Source: Galbitalea sp036271795
GTDB lineage: Bacteria > Actinomycetota > Actinomycetes > Actinomycetales > Microbacteriaceae
Assembly (NCBI GenBank): GCA_036271795.1
Contig: DATAZY010000083.1
Location: forward strand, 1 to 64,000
Direction: 5' to 3'
DNA: 64,000 bases
The notes below the pieces were generated by a model. The model saw nothing but the letters and a program-made list of their open reading frames with translations, was not told where the DNA came from and ran no database searches. The position numbers were made by a program, and so were the translations under genes. Shown here one piece after another: positions 26,326 to 34,488 of this stretch. Within the stretch, counting starts at the first letter, position 1. Every line of letters begins with the position of its first letter.

Positions 26326-26772
26326 ATGGCTCCAACCATCGACGAGCTTCAGATTCTGTTGCCGACCTCGTCGATTGTGCTCAACGCGAAGGTCGCCGGA
26401 CGCGACGATGCCATCCGTCAGGCCGGCGCGCTGCTCGCGCAGGCGGGCGCAGTCGACCCGGGCTATATCGACCAGATGCTCGAACGTGAACTGGTCGTCT
26501 CCACCTATGTCGGCGACGGAATTGCAATACCGCACGGCACCCTGACCGCGAAAGTCGATGTCAAGAGTGAGGGACTCAGCCTGCTGCGCCTGGCCGAACC
26601 CGTGGACTGGGCGGGTCAGCCGGTGACTCTCGTGATCGCAATCGCAGCTCACGGACGGCGATATATCACCCTGCTCAGCCAGCTGGCGATTGCGCTGCTC
26701 GACAACGGCCGCGCAACATCGTTGCGCGAAGCAACGACAGCCGACGAGGCACGGCTGCTTCTCGCAACTTAG
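26326..26772 (+). CDS. Stand-alone PTS EIIA protein, mannitol/fructose (PTS-2) type
   Basis: A 148-residue EIIA type-2 domain. The phosphorylatable histidine is H70 in GIAIPHGT; upstream residues match the mannitol/nitrogen-type IIA fold. It would accept phosphate from HPr. No EIIB, EIIC, HPr or EI gene is nearby, so it either serves a transporter encoded elsewhere or has a regulatory role. It has its own leaderless promoter and lies between polA and the DUF885 gene. Confidence 0.85.
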   Translation: MAPTIDELQILLPTSSIVLNAKVAGRDDAIRQAGALLAQAGAVDPGYIDQMLERELVVSTYVGDGIAIPHGTLTAKVDVKSEGLSLLRLAEPVDWAGQPVTLVIAIAAHGRRYITLLSQLAIALLDNGRATSLREATTADEARLLLAT

Positions 26773-26811
26773 CTGCACGCCGATTCTTGCCGTTCGGTCA
26801 GAGGGCTGTTC

Positions 26812-26817
26812 TAGGCT
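26812..26817 (+). promoter_or_regulatory. -10 box of a probable leaderless promoter for the DUF885 gene
   Basis: TAGGCT, 6 nt before the ATG at 26824. A TTGCCG sequence lies 19 nt further upstream. Confidence 0.55.
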
Positions 26818-26823
26818 TTCCCA

Positions 26824-28503
26824 ATGACCGTTGACGAAAATTCTCCCGCAGAGCGCGTTCCAACACCGATCGACACGATCGCAAACAAATGGGTGGAAAC
26901 GCTCGCAGACCTCAGTCCGACTCTGGCGACCTACATCGGGCTCGATCGAGGCAAGCTCGGAAAGTGGGACGACTTTTCGCCGGCCGGGCACGATGCAATG
27001 GCGGACGCGGCGAAGGCGGTTATCGCGGAGCTGTCGCCCGTCGAGCCACAGGACGACGTCGATGCTGTGACGAAGGATGACCTGCTCTCGACGCTTCGAC
27101 TCGACCTCGAGAAGCACGACCTAAACTTCCCACTGCGAGACGTGAACGTCCTGGCCTCTCCCGTCCAGACCTTTCGCGAGACCTACGACATCATGCCCAC
27201 CGACACCGAGGCGGACTGGGCCAATATTTCGTCCCGACTGAATTCCGCGCCGGTCGCGGTCGACCAGTACATCGAGACGCTTCGACTCGGCATCGAAAAG
27301 GGAGTCGTTCCGGCCAAGCGGCAGGTACTCGAAGTCATCCTCCAGTCGCGCACGACTGCCGACCCCGACGGTCTCTTCACCGAACTGGTTGCGGGCGCTT
27401 CCGGCATCCCGGATTCCCTGAACAAGGACCTGCAGGGCGGTGCCCTGAAGTCTGCGAACGCGTACGCGGCTCTCGCCGACTTCTTCGAGAAGGAGCTGCT
27501 CCCGGTAGCGGGCGACAAGGATGCGGTTGGACGCGACCTCTACGCGGTCGCGTCACGCTACTTCCTGGGCGCGACGGTCGACCTCGACGAAACCTACGAA
27601 TGGGGCGTCGAGGAACTCCAGCGCATGGTCGATGAGCAGACCAGCATCGCCAATGAGATCAAGCCAGGGGCATCCGTCGAGGAGGCTATCGAGTTTCTCG
27701 GTAACGACCCGTCGCGCAAGCTGCACGGCACCGAAGCGCTCCAGCAGTGGATGCAGCAGACAAGCGATCGCGCCATCGAGGAGCTGGGGAAGACGCACTT
27801 CGACATCCCGGACAAGGTCCGCAAGCTCGAATGCATGATCGCGCCCAGTCATACCGGAATCATCTACTACACCGGTCCGACCGACGATTTCTCGCGACCC
27901 GGGCGGATGTGGTGGTCGGTTCCAGAGGGCGTGACGGAGTTCGACACCTGGCGCGAGCTGACGACCGTGTACCACGAGGGGGTTCCCGGCCATCACCTGC
28001 AGATCGCCCAGTCCGTGTACAACCGCGCAACGCTCAACAGCTATCGCAGGTTGCTCGCGGGGACGTCAGGGCACGCGGAGGGCTGGGCCCTGTACGCGGA
28101 GCGGCTGATGGAGGAACTGGGCTACCTCGATGACCCAGCCGATCGCCTCGGCATGCTGGACGGCCAAAGGATGCGCGCGGCCAGGGTCGTTCTCGACATC
28201 GGCGTGCACCTCGAAAAGCGGCGCCCCGACGGCAAGGGGCCGTGGACGGGGGACTACGCGTTCGACTTCATGGGCAAAAACGTCAATATGAATGCCGAAT
28301 TCGTCCGCTTCGAGGTTAATCGTTACCTCGGCTGGCCCGGACAGGCTCCGTCGTACAAGGTCGGCCAGCGCATCTGGGAGCAGATTCGCGACGAGTACAA
28401 GGCACGCGAGGGCGCGGCGTTCAGTCCGAAGGCGTTCCACAAGAAGGCGCTGGATCTGGGCGGCGTCGGCCTCGACACCCTGAAGGATGCCCTGCTCACG
28501 TGA
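26824..28503 (+). CDS. DUF885 family zinc-metallopeptidase-like protein
   Basis: A 559-residue cytoplasmic protein of the DUF885 family, which is related in fold to M3/M32 carboxypeptidases. The putative zinc site HEGVPGHH is at residues 384-391, and the downstream GHAEGWALYAERL helix contributes another acidic ligand. No signal peptide is present. It overlaps the thymidylate-synthase-like gene by 4 nt (GTGA), so the two are co-translated. The substrate is unknown. Confidence 0.9.
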   Translation: MTVDENSPAERVPTPIDTIANKWVETLADLSPTLATYIGLDRGKLGKWDDFSPAGHDAMADAAKAVIAELSPVEPQDDVDAVTKDDLLSTLRLDLEKHDLNFPLRDVNVLASPVQTFRETYDIMPTDTEADWANISSRLNSAPVAVDQYIETLRLGIEKGVVPAKRQVLEVILQSRTTADPDGLFTELVAGASGIPDSLNKDLQGGALKSANAYAALADFFEKELLPVAGDKDAVGRDLYAVASRYFLGATVDLDETYEWGVEELQRMVDEQTSIANEIKPGASVEEAIEFLGNDPSRKLHGTEALQQWMQQTSDRAIEELGKTHFDIPDKVRKLECMIAPSHTGIIYYTGPTDDFSRPGRMWWSVPEGVTEFDTWRELTTVYHEGVPGHHLQIAQSVYNRATLNSYRRLLAGTSGHAEGWALYAERLMEELGYLDDPADRLGMLDGQRMRAARVVLDIGVHLEKRRPDGKGPWTGDYAFDFMGKNVNMNAEFVRFEVNRYLGWPGQAPSYKVGQRIWEQIRDEYKAREGAAFSPKAFHKKALDLGGVGLDTLKDALLT

Positions 28504-29159
28504 TCGAAGCACCATCGGGTACCGCCGTGCACACCGCGACTATCGGTGAAGCCTGGCTCGGGATCGCTCGGCGCATCCTGAGCCAGGGCGCCCCGAGCCG
28601 GTACGACGACCTGCCCGTTCTCGAGGTCCCGCGAGTAACGATCACCGTCGACTCTCCGCATACCCGCGACGCGATCGTGCGGGAACACGGCGACGCGGCT
28701 CGACTGCAGTGGATGCACGCCAACTTCACCGATCACTCGCTCGTTCCTGAGCTTGGCGACGCGCGCAGCTACGCCAGCCGGCTGTTCGACTATGGCGCCG
28801 TCGGCCGCGACCAGGTGGAGTGGGTGATCGAGAGGCTGAGGGCTGACCCCACCTCGCGCTCGGCCACCATCACGACATTTGAACCGCTGCTCGACACGAC
28901 CTACATCCCGTGCGTCAGCGTTCTCGATTTCTGGATTCGCGACGGCGCACTCGAGCAGGTCGTCTACGCCCACAGCATCGACTTCGGTGCCAAGGGTTAC
29001 GGGAATCTCGTCGAACTCGCCTGGTTGCAGGAGCACGTGGCATCCTCGCTGGGTGTTCCGGTCGGGCGGCTCGACTTCATCGTGAAGTCCGCACACGTCT
29101 ATGAGACCGAGTTTGAGTACATGGCCACCGTGTTGGTGCGGGTAGACGGAGTCGGCTAA
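28500..29159 (+). CDS. Divergent thymidylate-synthase-superfamily protein
   Basis: A 219-residue protein that follows the ThyA fold from about residue 90. It has the SR in PTSRSATI (where ThyA has RR), the catalytic-type Cys138 in TYIPC, S159 and D161 in AHSID, Asn169 and the terminal AHVY (199-201). The arginine of the canonical QRSxD phosphate-binding motif is replaced by His158. The length resembles the short archaeal/methanogen-type enzyme more than bacterial ThyA. It may methylate or hydroxymethylate a pyrimidine nucleotide or nucleoside. The GTG start is coupled to the DUF885 gene. Confidence 0.7.
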   Translation: MIEAPSGTAVHTATIGEAWLGIARRILSQGAPSRYDDLPVLEVPRVTITVDSPHTRDAIVREHGDAARLQWMHANFTDHSLVPELGDARSYASRLFDYGAVGRDQVEWVIERLRADPTSRSATITTFEPLLDTTYIPCVSVLDFWIRDGALEQVVYAHSIDFGAKGYGNLVELAWLQEHVASSLGVPVGRLDFIVKSAHVYETEFEYMATVLVRVDGVG

Positions 29160-29167
29160 GCTGGAAT

Positions 29168-29228
29168 GTCGCAATTGCGACTTCTATTCGCCTGCCATCG
29201 GCGACTGTGTCTTTTAGACGCAGACACA
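29168..29228. promoter_or_regulatory. Palindrome and hairpin in the rpsA leader
   Basis: A perfect 14-bp palindrome, GTCGCAATTGCGAC, lies at 29168-29181, just after the previous gene. A 7-bp hairpin (29206-29212 with 29222-29228) lies 60 nt before the rpsA start. S1 genes are often autoregulated through leader RNA, but that role here is inference. Confidence 0.3.
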
Positions 29229-29287
29229 CAAAACAAGCAGTTTCGTAGTCGGTGGCCTGACTATGTCCATATCGGAGCAACAACTAC

Positions 29288-30769
29288 ATGACACTCGTAA
29301 CGACCGACGCTACAAAGAAAAGCGGGGCACCCAAGCAGGTTGCCATCAACGACATCGGATCTGCTGAAGATTTCCTTGCCGCGGTCGAAAAAACCCTCAA
29401 GTTTTTCAATGACGGTGACCTGATCGAAGGAACCGTCGTCAAGATCGACCGTGACGAGGTTCTCCTCGACGTCGGTTACAAAACCGAGGGCGTAATCCCC
29501 TCGCGTGAACTTTCCATCAAGCACGACGTCGACCCCACCGAGGTCGTTCAGGTCGGCGACCTGGTCGAGGCTCTCGTTCTCCAGAAGGAGGACAAGGAGG
29601 GTCGTCTGATCCTGTCCAAGAAGCGCGCACAGTACGAGCGTGCGTGGGGCGACGTTGAGAAGATCAAGGATGCCGACGGCATCGTGACCGGTTCGGTCAT
29701 CGAAGTCGTCAAGGGCGGACTCATCGTCGACATCGGCCTCCGCGGCTTCCTGCCTGCGTCGCTCATCGAGCTTCGTCGTGTTCGTGACCTCACGCCGTAC
29801 CTCGGCCAGGACATCGAGGCGAAGATTCTCGAGCTCGACAAGAACCGCAACAACGTTGTGCTTTCACGCCGCGCTTTGCTCGAGCAGACGCAGAGCGAAA
29901 GCCGCACGTCGTTCCTCGGTAACCTCGCCAAGGGCCAGGTTCGCAAGGGTGTCGTTTCGTCGATCGTCAACTTCGGCGCGTTCGTCGACCTGGGCGGCGT
30001 TGACGGACTCGTTCACGTCTCCGAGCTGTCGTGGAAGCACATCGAGCACGCCTCTGAGGTCGTCGAGGTTGGCCAGGAGGTCACCGTGGAGATCCTCGAG
30101 GTGGACCTCGACCGCGAGCGCGTTTCGCTCTCCCTCAAGGCCACCCAGGAAGATCCGTGGCAGGTGTTCGCGCGTACGCACGCGATCGGCCAGGTCGCCC
30201 CGGGAAAGGTCACCAAGCTCGTTCCGTTCGGCGCGTTCGTTCGCGTCGCCGAGGGCATCGAGGGACTCGTTCACATCTCCGAGCTGTCCGGCAAGCATGT
30301 TGAGCTCGCCGAGCAGGTTGTCTCGGTCGGCGACGAGGTCTTCGTGAAGGTCATCGACATCGACCTCGAGCGTCGCCGGATCTCACTGAGCCTCAAGCAG
30401 GCCAACGAGGGCGTCGACCCCGATGGCACCGAGTTCGACCCGGCCCTCTACGGAATGCTCACCGAGTACGACGATGCGGGCAACTATAAGTACCCGGACG
30501 GATTCGACCCAGAGACCAACGAGTGGCGCGACGGCTTCGAGACCCAGCGCGAGAAGTGGGAGCAGGACTATGCTGCCGCCCAGGCTCGCTGGGAGTCGCA
30601 CAAGAAGCAGGTCGCTGCTGCCGCCCTCGAAGAAGATCAGCCATCCACCGGTGTTCCGGCCGGCGCATCCTCGTTCTCGAGTGACGATTCTGAGTCGTCG
30701 TCGGCCGGCACTCTCGCCGATGACGAGTCGCTTGCGGCTCTGCGCGAGAAGCTCAGCACCGGCAACTAG
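29288..30769 (+). CDS. rpsA: 30S ribosomal protein S1
   Basis: RNA-binding ribosomal protein that helps load mRNA. The 493 residues contain four S1 domains (about 38-105, 120-188, 205-273, 290-360), the last three with VxxFGAFVDL-like or VxxGGLIVDI-like cores, and an acidic, Ser-rich C-terminal tail. Four domains are usual in actinobacteria, against six in E. coli. A leader of about 128 bp precedes it and a strong terminator follows. Its position between polA and coaE is conserved. Confidence 0.97.
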   Translation: MTLVTTDATKKSGAPKQVAINDIGSAEDFLAAVEKTLKFFNDGDLIEGTVVKIDRDEVLLDVGYKTEGVIPSRELSIKHDVDPTEVVQVGDLVEALVLQKEDKEGRLILSKKRAQYERAWGDVEKIKDADGIVTGSVIEVVKGGLIVDIGLRGFLPASLIELRRVRDLTPYLGQDIEAKILELDKNRNNVVLSRRALLEQTQSESRTSFLGNLAKGQVRKGVVSSIVNFGAFVDLGGVDGLVHVSELSWKHIEHASEVVEVGQEVTVEILEVDLDRERVSLSLKATQEDPWQVFARTHAIGQVAPGKVTKLVPFGAFVRVAEGIEGLVHISELSGKHVELAEQVVSVGDEVFVKVIDIDLERRRISLSLKQANEGVDPDGTEFDPALYGMLTEYDDAGNYKYPDGFDPETNEWRDGFETQREKWEQDYAAAQARWESHKKQVAAAALEEDQPSTGVPAGASSFSSDDSESSSAGTLADDESLAALREKLSTGN

Positions 30770-30798
30770 TCCTTCGGACTACGAACCGGCAACTAGTC
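30758..30798. repeat. 14-bp direct repeat at the rpsA 3' end
   Basis: ACCGGCAACTAGTC occurs at 30758-30771, spanning the rpsA stop, and again at 30785-30798. The second copy preserves the final codons and the stop, as if a short tandem duplication had occurred. Confidence 0.7.
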
Positions 30799-30808
30799 AG
30801 TTCGCAAG

Positions 30809-30842
30809 AAATGGCCGGCGACCTTCGGGTTGCCGGCCATTT
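30809..30842 (+). terminator. Intrinsic terminator of rpsA
   Basis: A 15-bp stem (30809-30823 with 30828-30842, one G-T pair) is capped by a TTCG tetraloop and ends in TTTC. It is the strongest terminator-like hairpin in the window and isolates rpsA from coaE. Confidence 0.8.
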
Positions 30843-30850
30843 CACGTTAG

Positions 30851-30856
30851 TAGGGT
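30851..30856 (+). promoter_or_regulatory. -10 box of a probable leaderless promoter for coaE-uvrB
   Basis: TAGGGT, 6 nt before the coaE ATG and immediately downstream of the rpsA terminator. Confidence 0.6.
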
Positions 30857-30862
30857 TTACGC

Positions 30863-31507
30863 ATGAAGCTGATCGGTCTGACGGGGGGAATCGCGTCGGG
30901 CAAGTCGACCGTGGCGCACCGCCTCGTCGAGCTGGGCGCCGTCCTGGTGGATGCCGACGTGCTCGCCCGTGAGGTGCTCGAGCCGGGAACCCCGGGCCTC
31001 GCCGAGGTTGAGCGGGTTTTCGGACCATCAGTGATTTCGGCGGACGGGGCGCTCAATCGCCCGGCGCTCGGCGCCATCATCTTCGCCGATGCGGACAAGC
31101 GCGAACAGCTCAACGCGATAACTCACCCCGCGATCTGGAAGCGAGCGATCGAACTCTTTCAGCGGGCCGTTGCGGCGGATCCAGACGTCGTGATCATCTA
31201 CGACGTTCCGCTGCTTGCCGAGGCAGCGGCCGACCGTCCGATGGACTTCGACCTTGTCGTGGTCGTCCAGGCCGACATCCAGACTCGCATCGACCGAATG
31301 GTCGAGTTGCGAAACATGAGTCGCCAGGAGGCGGAGAGCCGGGTTCGTGCACAGGCCTCCGACGAGGACCGTTTGATGCTCGCCGACATCGTCATAGACA
31401 GCAATGGAACAATGACCGACACGCTCCGCCAGGTGGATGACCTGTGGGCGTCGCTTTCGTCACGCAAGGCCGAGCGAGTGTCGGAGCGGCTGCCTAAGCT
31501 GGAGTAA
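30863..31507 (+). CDS. coaE: Dephospho-CoA kinase
   Basis: Last step of coenzyme A synthesis: phosphorylates the 3'-hydroxyl of dephospho-CoA. The P-loop GGIASGKS lies at residues 8-15, followed by VDADVLAREV and the DVPLLAE strand characteristic of CoaE. At 214 residues it is the simple kinase; the UPF0157 (GrpB-like) extension seen in some actinobacteria is absent. Its stop overlaps the uvrB start (TAATG), placing it in one operon with a repair gene, an order shared with other actinobacteria. Confidence 0.95.
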   Translation: MKLIGLTGGIASGKSTVAHRLVELGAVLVDADVLAREVLEPGTPGLAEVERVFGPSVISADGALNRPALGAIIFADADKREQLNAITHPAIWKRAIELFQRAVAADPDVVIIYDVPLLAEAAADRPMDFDLVVVVQADIQTRIDRMVELRNMSRQEAESRVRAQASDEDRLMLADIVIDSNGTMTDTLRQVDDLWASLSSRKAERVSERLPKLE

Positions 31508-33597
31508 TGCAACCCACTCGCGCCGTTCGGCCGTTCGAGGTCATCAGCGAGTACGTCCCCAGTGGCGACCAGCCCCAGGCCATCGCCGAACTGGTGGGCA
31601 GAATTAATGCCGGCGAAACGGATGTCGTCCTTCTCGGCGCCACCGGAACCGGCAAGTCCGCGACGACCGCCTGGCTGATCGAGCAGGTGCAGCGGCCAAC
31701 GCTCGTGCTGGCGCACAACAAGACCCTCGCGGCCCAGCTCGCCAACGAGTTTCGCGAACTGATGCCCAACAACGCCGTCGAATACTTCGTCAGCTACTAC
31801 GACTATTACCAGCCTGAAGCCTACGTTCCCCAGACCGACACCTTCATCGAGAAGGACTCCTCGATCAACGCAGAAGTCGAACGCCTCCGTCACTCGACGA
31901 CGAACTCGCTGCTGTCGCGTCGCGACGTCATCGTGGTCTCAACGGTGTCCTGCATCTATGGCCTCGGCGCGGCGGAGGAATATCTCGGCGCGATGGTCGC
32001 ACTCCGGGTGGGGGAGAACGTCGGCCGCGACCACCTCATCCGCCAGTTCGTGAACATGCAATACCAACGAAACGACGTCGACTTCTCACGCGGCAAGTTC
32101 CGCGTCCGCGGCGACACCATCGAAATCATTCCCGTGTACGAGGAGCACGCGATCCGGGTCGAGCTCTTCGGCGACGAAATCGAAGCGATCTACGCGCTGC
32201 ACCCGCTGACCGGCGAGGTGCTCAAGAAGATGGATTCCGTTTCTGTCTTCCCCGCGACTCACTATGCAGCCAGCACCGAGACGATGCGAAAGGCCATCGT
32301 CACGATCAAGGAGGAGCTGGGGGAGCGGCTGGCAGAACTCGAGCGCCAGGGCAAGCTGCTCGAGGCACAGCGCCTTCGGATGCGCACGACCTTCGACATC
32401 GAAATGATGGAGCAAATCGGGTTCTGCAGCGGAATCGAGAACTATTCGAGGCACATCGATGGCCGTTCTCCGGGCGAAGCTCCGAACTGCCTGCTCGACT
32501 ACTTTCCGGAAGACTTCCTCGTCGTCATCGACGAGTCGCACGTGACGGTGCCGCAGATCGGTGCGATGTACGAGGGCGATGCCTCCAGAAAGCGCACCCT
32601 GGTCGAGCACGGCTTCCGGCTGCCCAGCGCTCTCGACAACCGGCCGCTCAAGTGGGAGGAGTTCCTCGACCGGGTCGGCCAGAAGGTCTACCTGTCGGCG
32701 ACGCCGGGACGATACGAGCGCGGGATCACGGATTCGGTGGTCGAGCAGATTATTCGGCCCACGGGCCTGATCGACCCGCAGATCGTCGTCAAGCCATCCA
32801 AGGGTCAGATCGATGACCTGCTTGAACAGATTCGCATCCGCGTCGAGAAAAACGAACGAATACTCGTCACGACCCTGACCAAGAAGATGGCGGAAGAACT
32901 CACGGACTTCCTGGGCGAAGCTGGCGTGAGGGTGCGCTACCTCCACTCCGATGTCGACACGCTTCGCCGGGTGGAACTGCTGACCGAACTGCGGCAGGGC
33001 GTCTACGACGTCCTCGTCGGGATCAACCTTCTTCGCGAGGGACTCGACCTTCCCGAGGTTTCGCTGGTCGCGATTCTCGACGCCGACAAAGAGGGCTTCC
33101 TTCGGTCATCCACGTCGCTCATTCAGACCATCGGTCGAGCGGCGCGAAACGTCTCCGGCGAGGTCCACATGTATGCGGACGTGCTCACCGACTCCATGGC
33201 GCAGGCAATCGAGGAGACCAATCGACGCCGCGAAAAGCAGGTCGCCTACAACCTCGAACGCGGTGTGGATCCCCAGCCGCTGCGTAAGAAGATCGCCGAC
33301 ATCACCGACGCGCTGCTCCGGGAAGGGGCGGACACCGCCCAACTGCTCAACTCGACGCGGGGCGGAAAAGACGGTAAGAAGCGTGCGCCCACGCCAAACC
33401 TTCGGCGTGAAAGCGGCTTCGAGGGGCTTGCCGCCGCGGGTGGCAACGACCTCGAGCGGATCATCGCCGACCTGAACGAGCAGATGCTTGAGGCAGCGGG
33501 CGAGCTGAAGTTTGAACTCGCGGCCCGGCTGCGCGATGAGGTATCCGAGTTGAAGAAGGAACTTCGGCAAATGGTCAGTGCGGGTCACCTGCGGTAG
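31507..33597 (+). CDS. uvrB: Excinuclease ABC subunit B
   Basis: Damage-verification helicase of nucleotide-excision repair (696 residues). The P-loop GATGTGKS lies at 44-51; the beta-hairpin region YYDYYQPEAYVPQTDTFIEK inserts at the lesion; the helicase motifs DESHVTVPQ and QTIGRAARN are present; and a C-terminal UVR domain (about 650-690) contacts UvrC. It is translationally coupled to coaE. No LexA box of the TCGAAC-N4-GTTCGA type was seen upstream. Confidence 0.98.
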   Translation: MQPTRAVRPFEVISEYVPSGDQPQAIAELVGRINAGETDVVLLGATGTGKSATTAWLIEQVQRPTLVLAHNKTLAAQLANEFRELMPNNAVEYFVSYYDYYQPEAYVPQTDTFIEKDSSINAEVERLRHSTTNSLLSRRDVIVVSTVSCIYGLGAAEEYLGAMVALRVGENVGRDHLIRQFVNMQYQRNDVDFSRGKFRVRGDTIEIIPVYEEHAIRVELFGDEIEAIYALHPLTGEVLKKMDSVSVFPATHYAASTETMRKAIVTIKEELGERLAELERQGKLLEAQRLRMRTTFDIEMMEQIGFCSGIENYSRHIDGRSPGEAPNCLLDYFPEDFLVVIDESHVTVPQIGAMYEGDASRKRTLVEHGFRLPSALDNRPLKWEEFLDRVGQKVYLSATPGRYERGITDSVVEQIIRPTGLIDPQIVVKPSKGQIDDLLEQIRIRVEKNERILVTTLTKKMAEELTDFLGEAGVRVRYLHSDVDTLRRVELLTELRQGVYDVLVGINLLREGLDLPEVSLVAILDADKEGFLRSSTSLIQTIGRAARNVSGEVHMYADVLTDSMAQAIEETNRRREKQVAYNLERGVDPQPLRKKIADITDALLREGADTAQLLNSTRGGKDGKKRAPTPNLRRESGFEGLAAAGGNDLERIIADLNEQMLEAAGELKFELAARLRDEVSELKKELRQMVSAGHLR

Positions 33598-33668
33598 AAG
33601 TACGGCGGCGTTACGTAGACGTTACGGCCCCCGAACACACTTGAACTGTGCACGGGGAGAAGCCCATC

Positions 33669-33797
33669 ATGGCCGGGATTCGCGATCGTGTATATCTCGT
33701 CAGGTCGGGTGAGGCAATCCACGCAGGGCTAGCCTCGCCCGACCGAGCGGATTTCCGTCGATCAGCACGGTACTTAATTCGAGAGGCAGCGCTATGA
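33669..33797 (+). CDS. Possible 42-codon upstream ORF of the lipoprotein gene
   Basis: ATG 33669 follows a GGGGAGAAG ribosome-binding site, and the ORF ends in ATGA, overlapping the lipoprotein start by 4 nt, so it could couple translation. Against it, the ORF uses rare codons (TTA and two CTA) and has no recognised homology, and part of it coincides with a long RNA hairpin. It may only be leader RNA. Confidence 0.25.
   Translation: MAGIRDRVYLVRSGEAIHAGLASPDRADFRRSARYLIREAAL
33703..33744. other. 13-bp hairpin between uvrB and the lipoprotein gene
   Basis: Arms 33703-33715 and 33732-33744 pair over 13 bp with one G-T, around a 16-nt loop. No T-tract follows. It could be a weak terminator of coaE-uvrB or a leader element of the lipoprotein mRNA. 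Confidence 0.45.
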
Positions 33798-34420
33798 CCA
33801 CAGCATCCCGACTTCGACTTTCAATCCTCCTGCTGGGCGCTGCAGTTCTCGCCACGGGCTCACTCGCTGGCTGTGCGCCGGCAAGCACCGCTACCGTTGC
33901 TGGCTCGTCACCGGCGGCGTCAAACTCGAGCGGTTCGGCTGGTGCATCGCCCGGGTCTGCGGGGAAGCCCTCGTGTGATCAGTTCACGGTCGAGGCCTTC
34001 AAGGCGCTCGTCAACGTGCCAATTGGCACCCCCTTCATTGCCGGTTCCGACAGCGCCGGTGGAATCGATTGTTGGTACGGCATCGGTAAGAACGCCGGTG
34101 TCACGGGGTCAAAAGTTGAGACTCTCGAGGGCGACAACATTCTCATTACCGTCATCGGCGTCGATGGAGCGAGCCAGTACGCACACTTCACGGGCAGTGA
34201 CGTCAACCTTGGGGCTGTCACCCCACTGTCGGGGATCGGCGACAAGGCCTCGTACAACGTAAGCGAGCTCAGCGGAGGCGTTCCACAGTTGTATTCGGTC
34301 AAGGGTGACAAGTACTGCGGCATCCAGCTTAATGTCGATGCCAGTGAGCTCGTCGATACCTTGCCCGCAGCCATTGCCAAGAACGAGGGCGCTCTGTGTG
34401 AGGACGCATTCAACCACTGA
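33794..34420 (+). CDS. Putative lipoprotein, DUF3558-like
   Basis: A 208-residue exported lipoprotein. The signal peptide is hydrophobic (about 9-25) with lipobox LAGC, so Cys27 would be lipidated by Lgt (encoded at 8477). A Ser/Ala/Gly-rich linker (about 30-57) precedes a domain resembling DUF3558, with paired cysteines in PSCDQF, GIDCWYG, DKYCGI and ALCEDA that could form disulfides outside the membrane. Function unknown. It is alone between uvrB and uvrA. Confidence 0.8.
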   Translation: MTTASRLRLSILLLGAAVLATGSLAGCAPASTATVAGSSPAASNSSGSAGASPGSAGKPSCDQFTVEAFKALVNVPIGTPFIAGSDSAGGIDCWYGIGKNAGVTGSKVETLEGDNILITVIGVDGASQYAHFTGSDVNLGAVTPLSGIGDKASYNVSELSGGVPQLYSVKGDKYCGIQLNVDASELVDTLPAAIAKNEGALCEDAFNH

Positions 34421-34475
34421 GGCGCTCGCACTGCGCGCTGAGCGAACCACACCGGCCCAATGTCGGTGGCTTCCG

Positions 34476-34481
34476 TAGACT
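34476..34481 (+). promoter_or_regulatory. -10 box of a probable leaderless promoter for uvrA
   Basis: TAGACT, 7 nt before the GTG start of uvrA. Confidence 0.55.
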
Positions 34482-34488
34482 GTAGAGA

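Noticed and set aside
25645..27117. 490-codon minus-strand frame across polA, PTS IIA and DUF885
   Set aside because: It spans three clear genes and their promoters and its translation matches no family I recognise.
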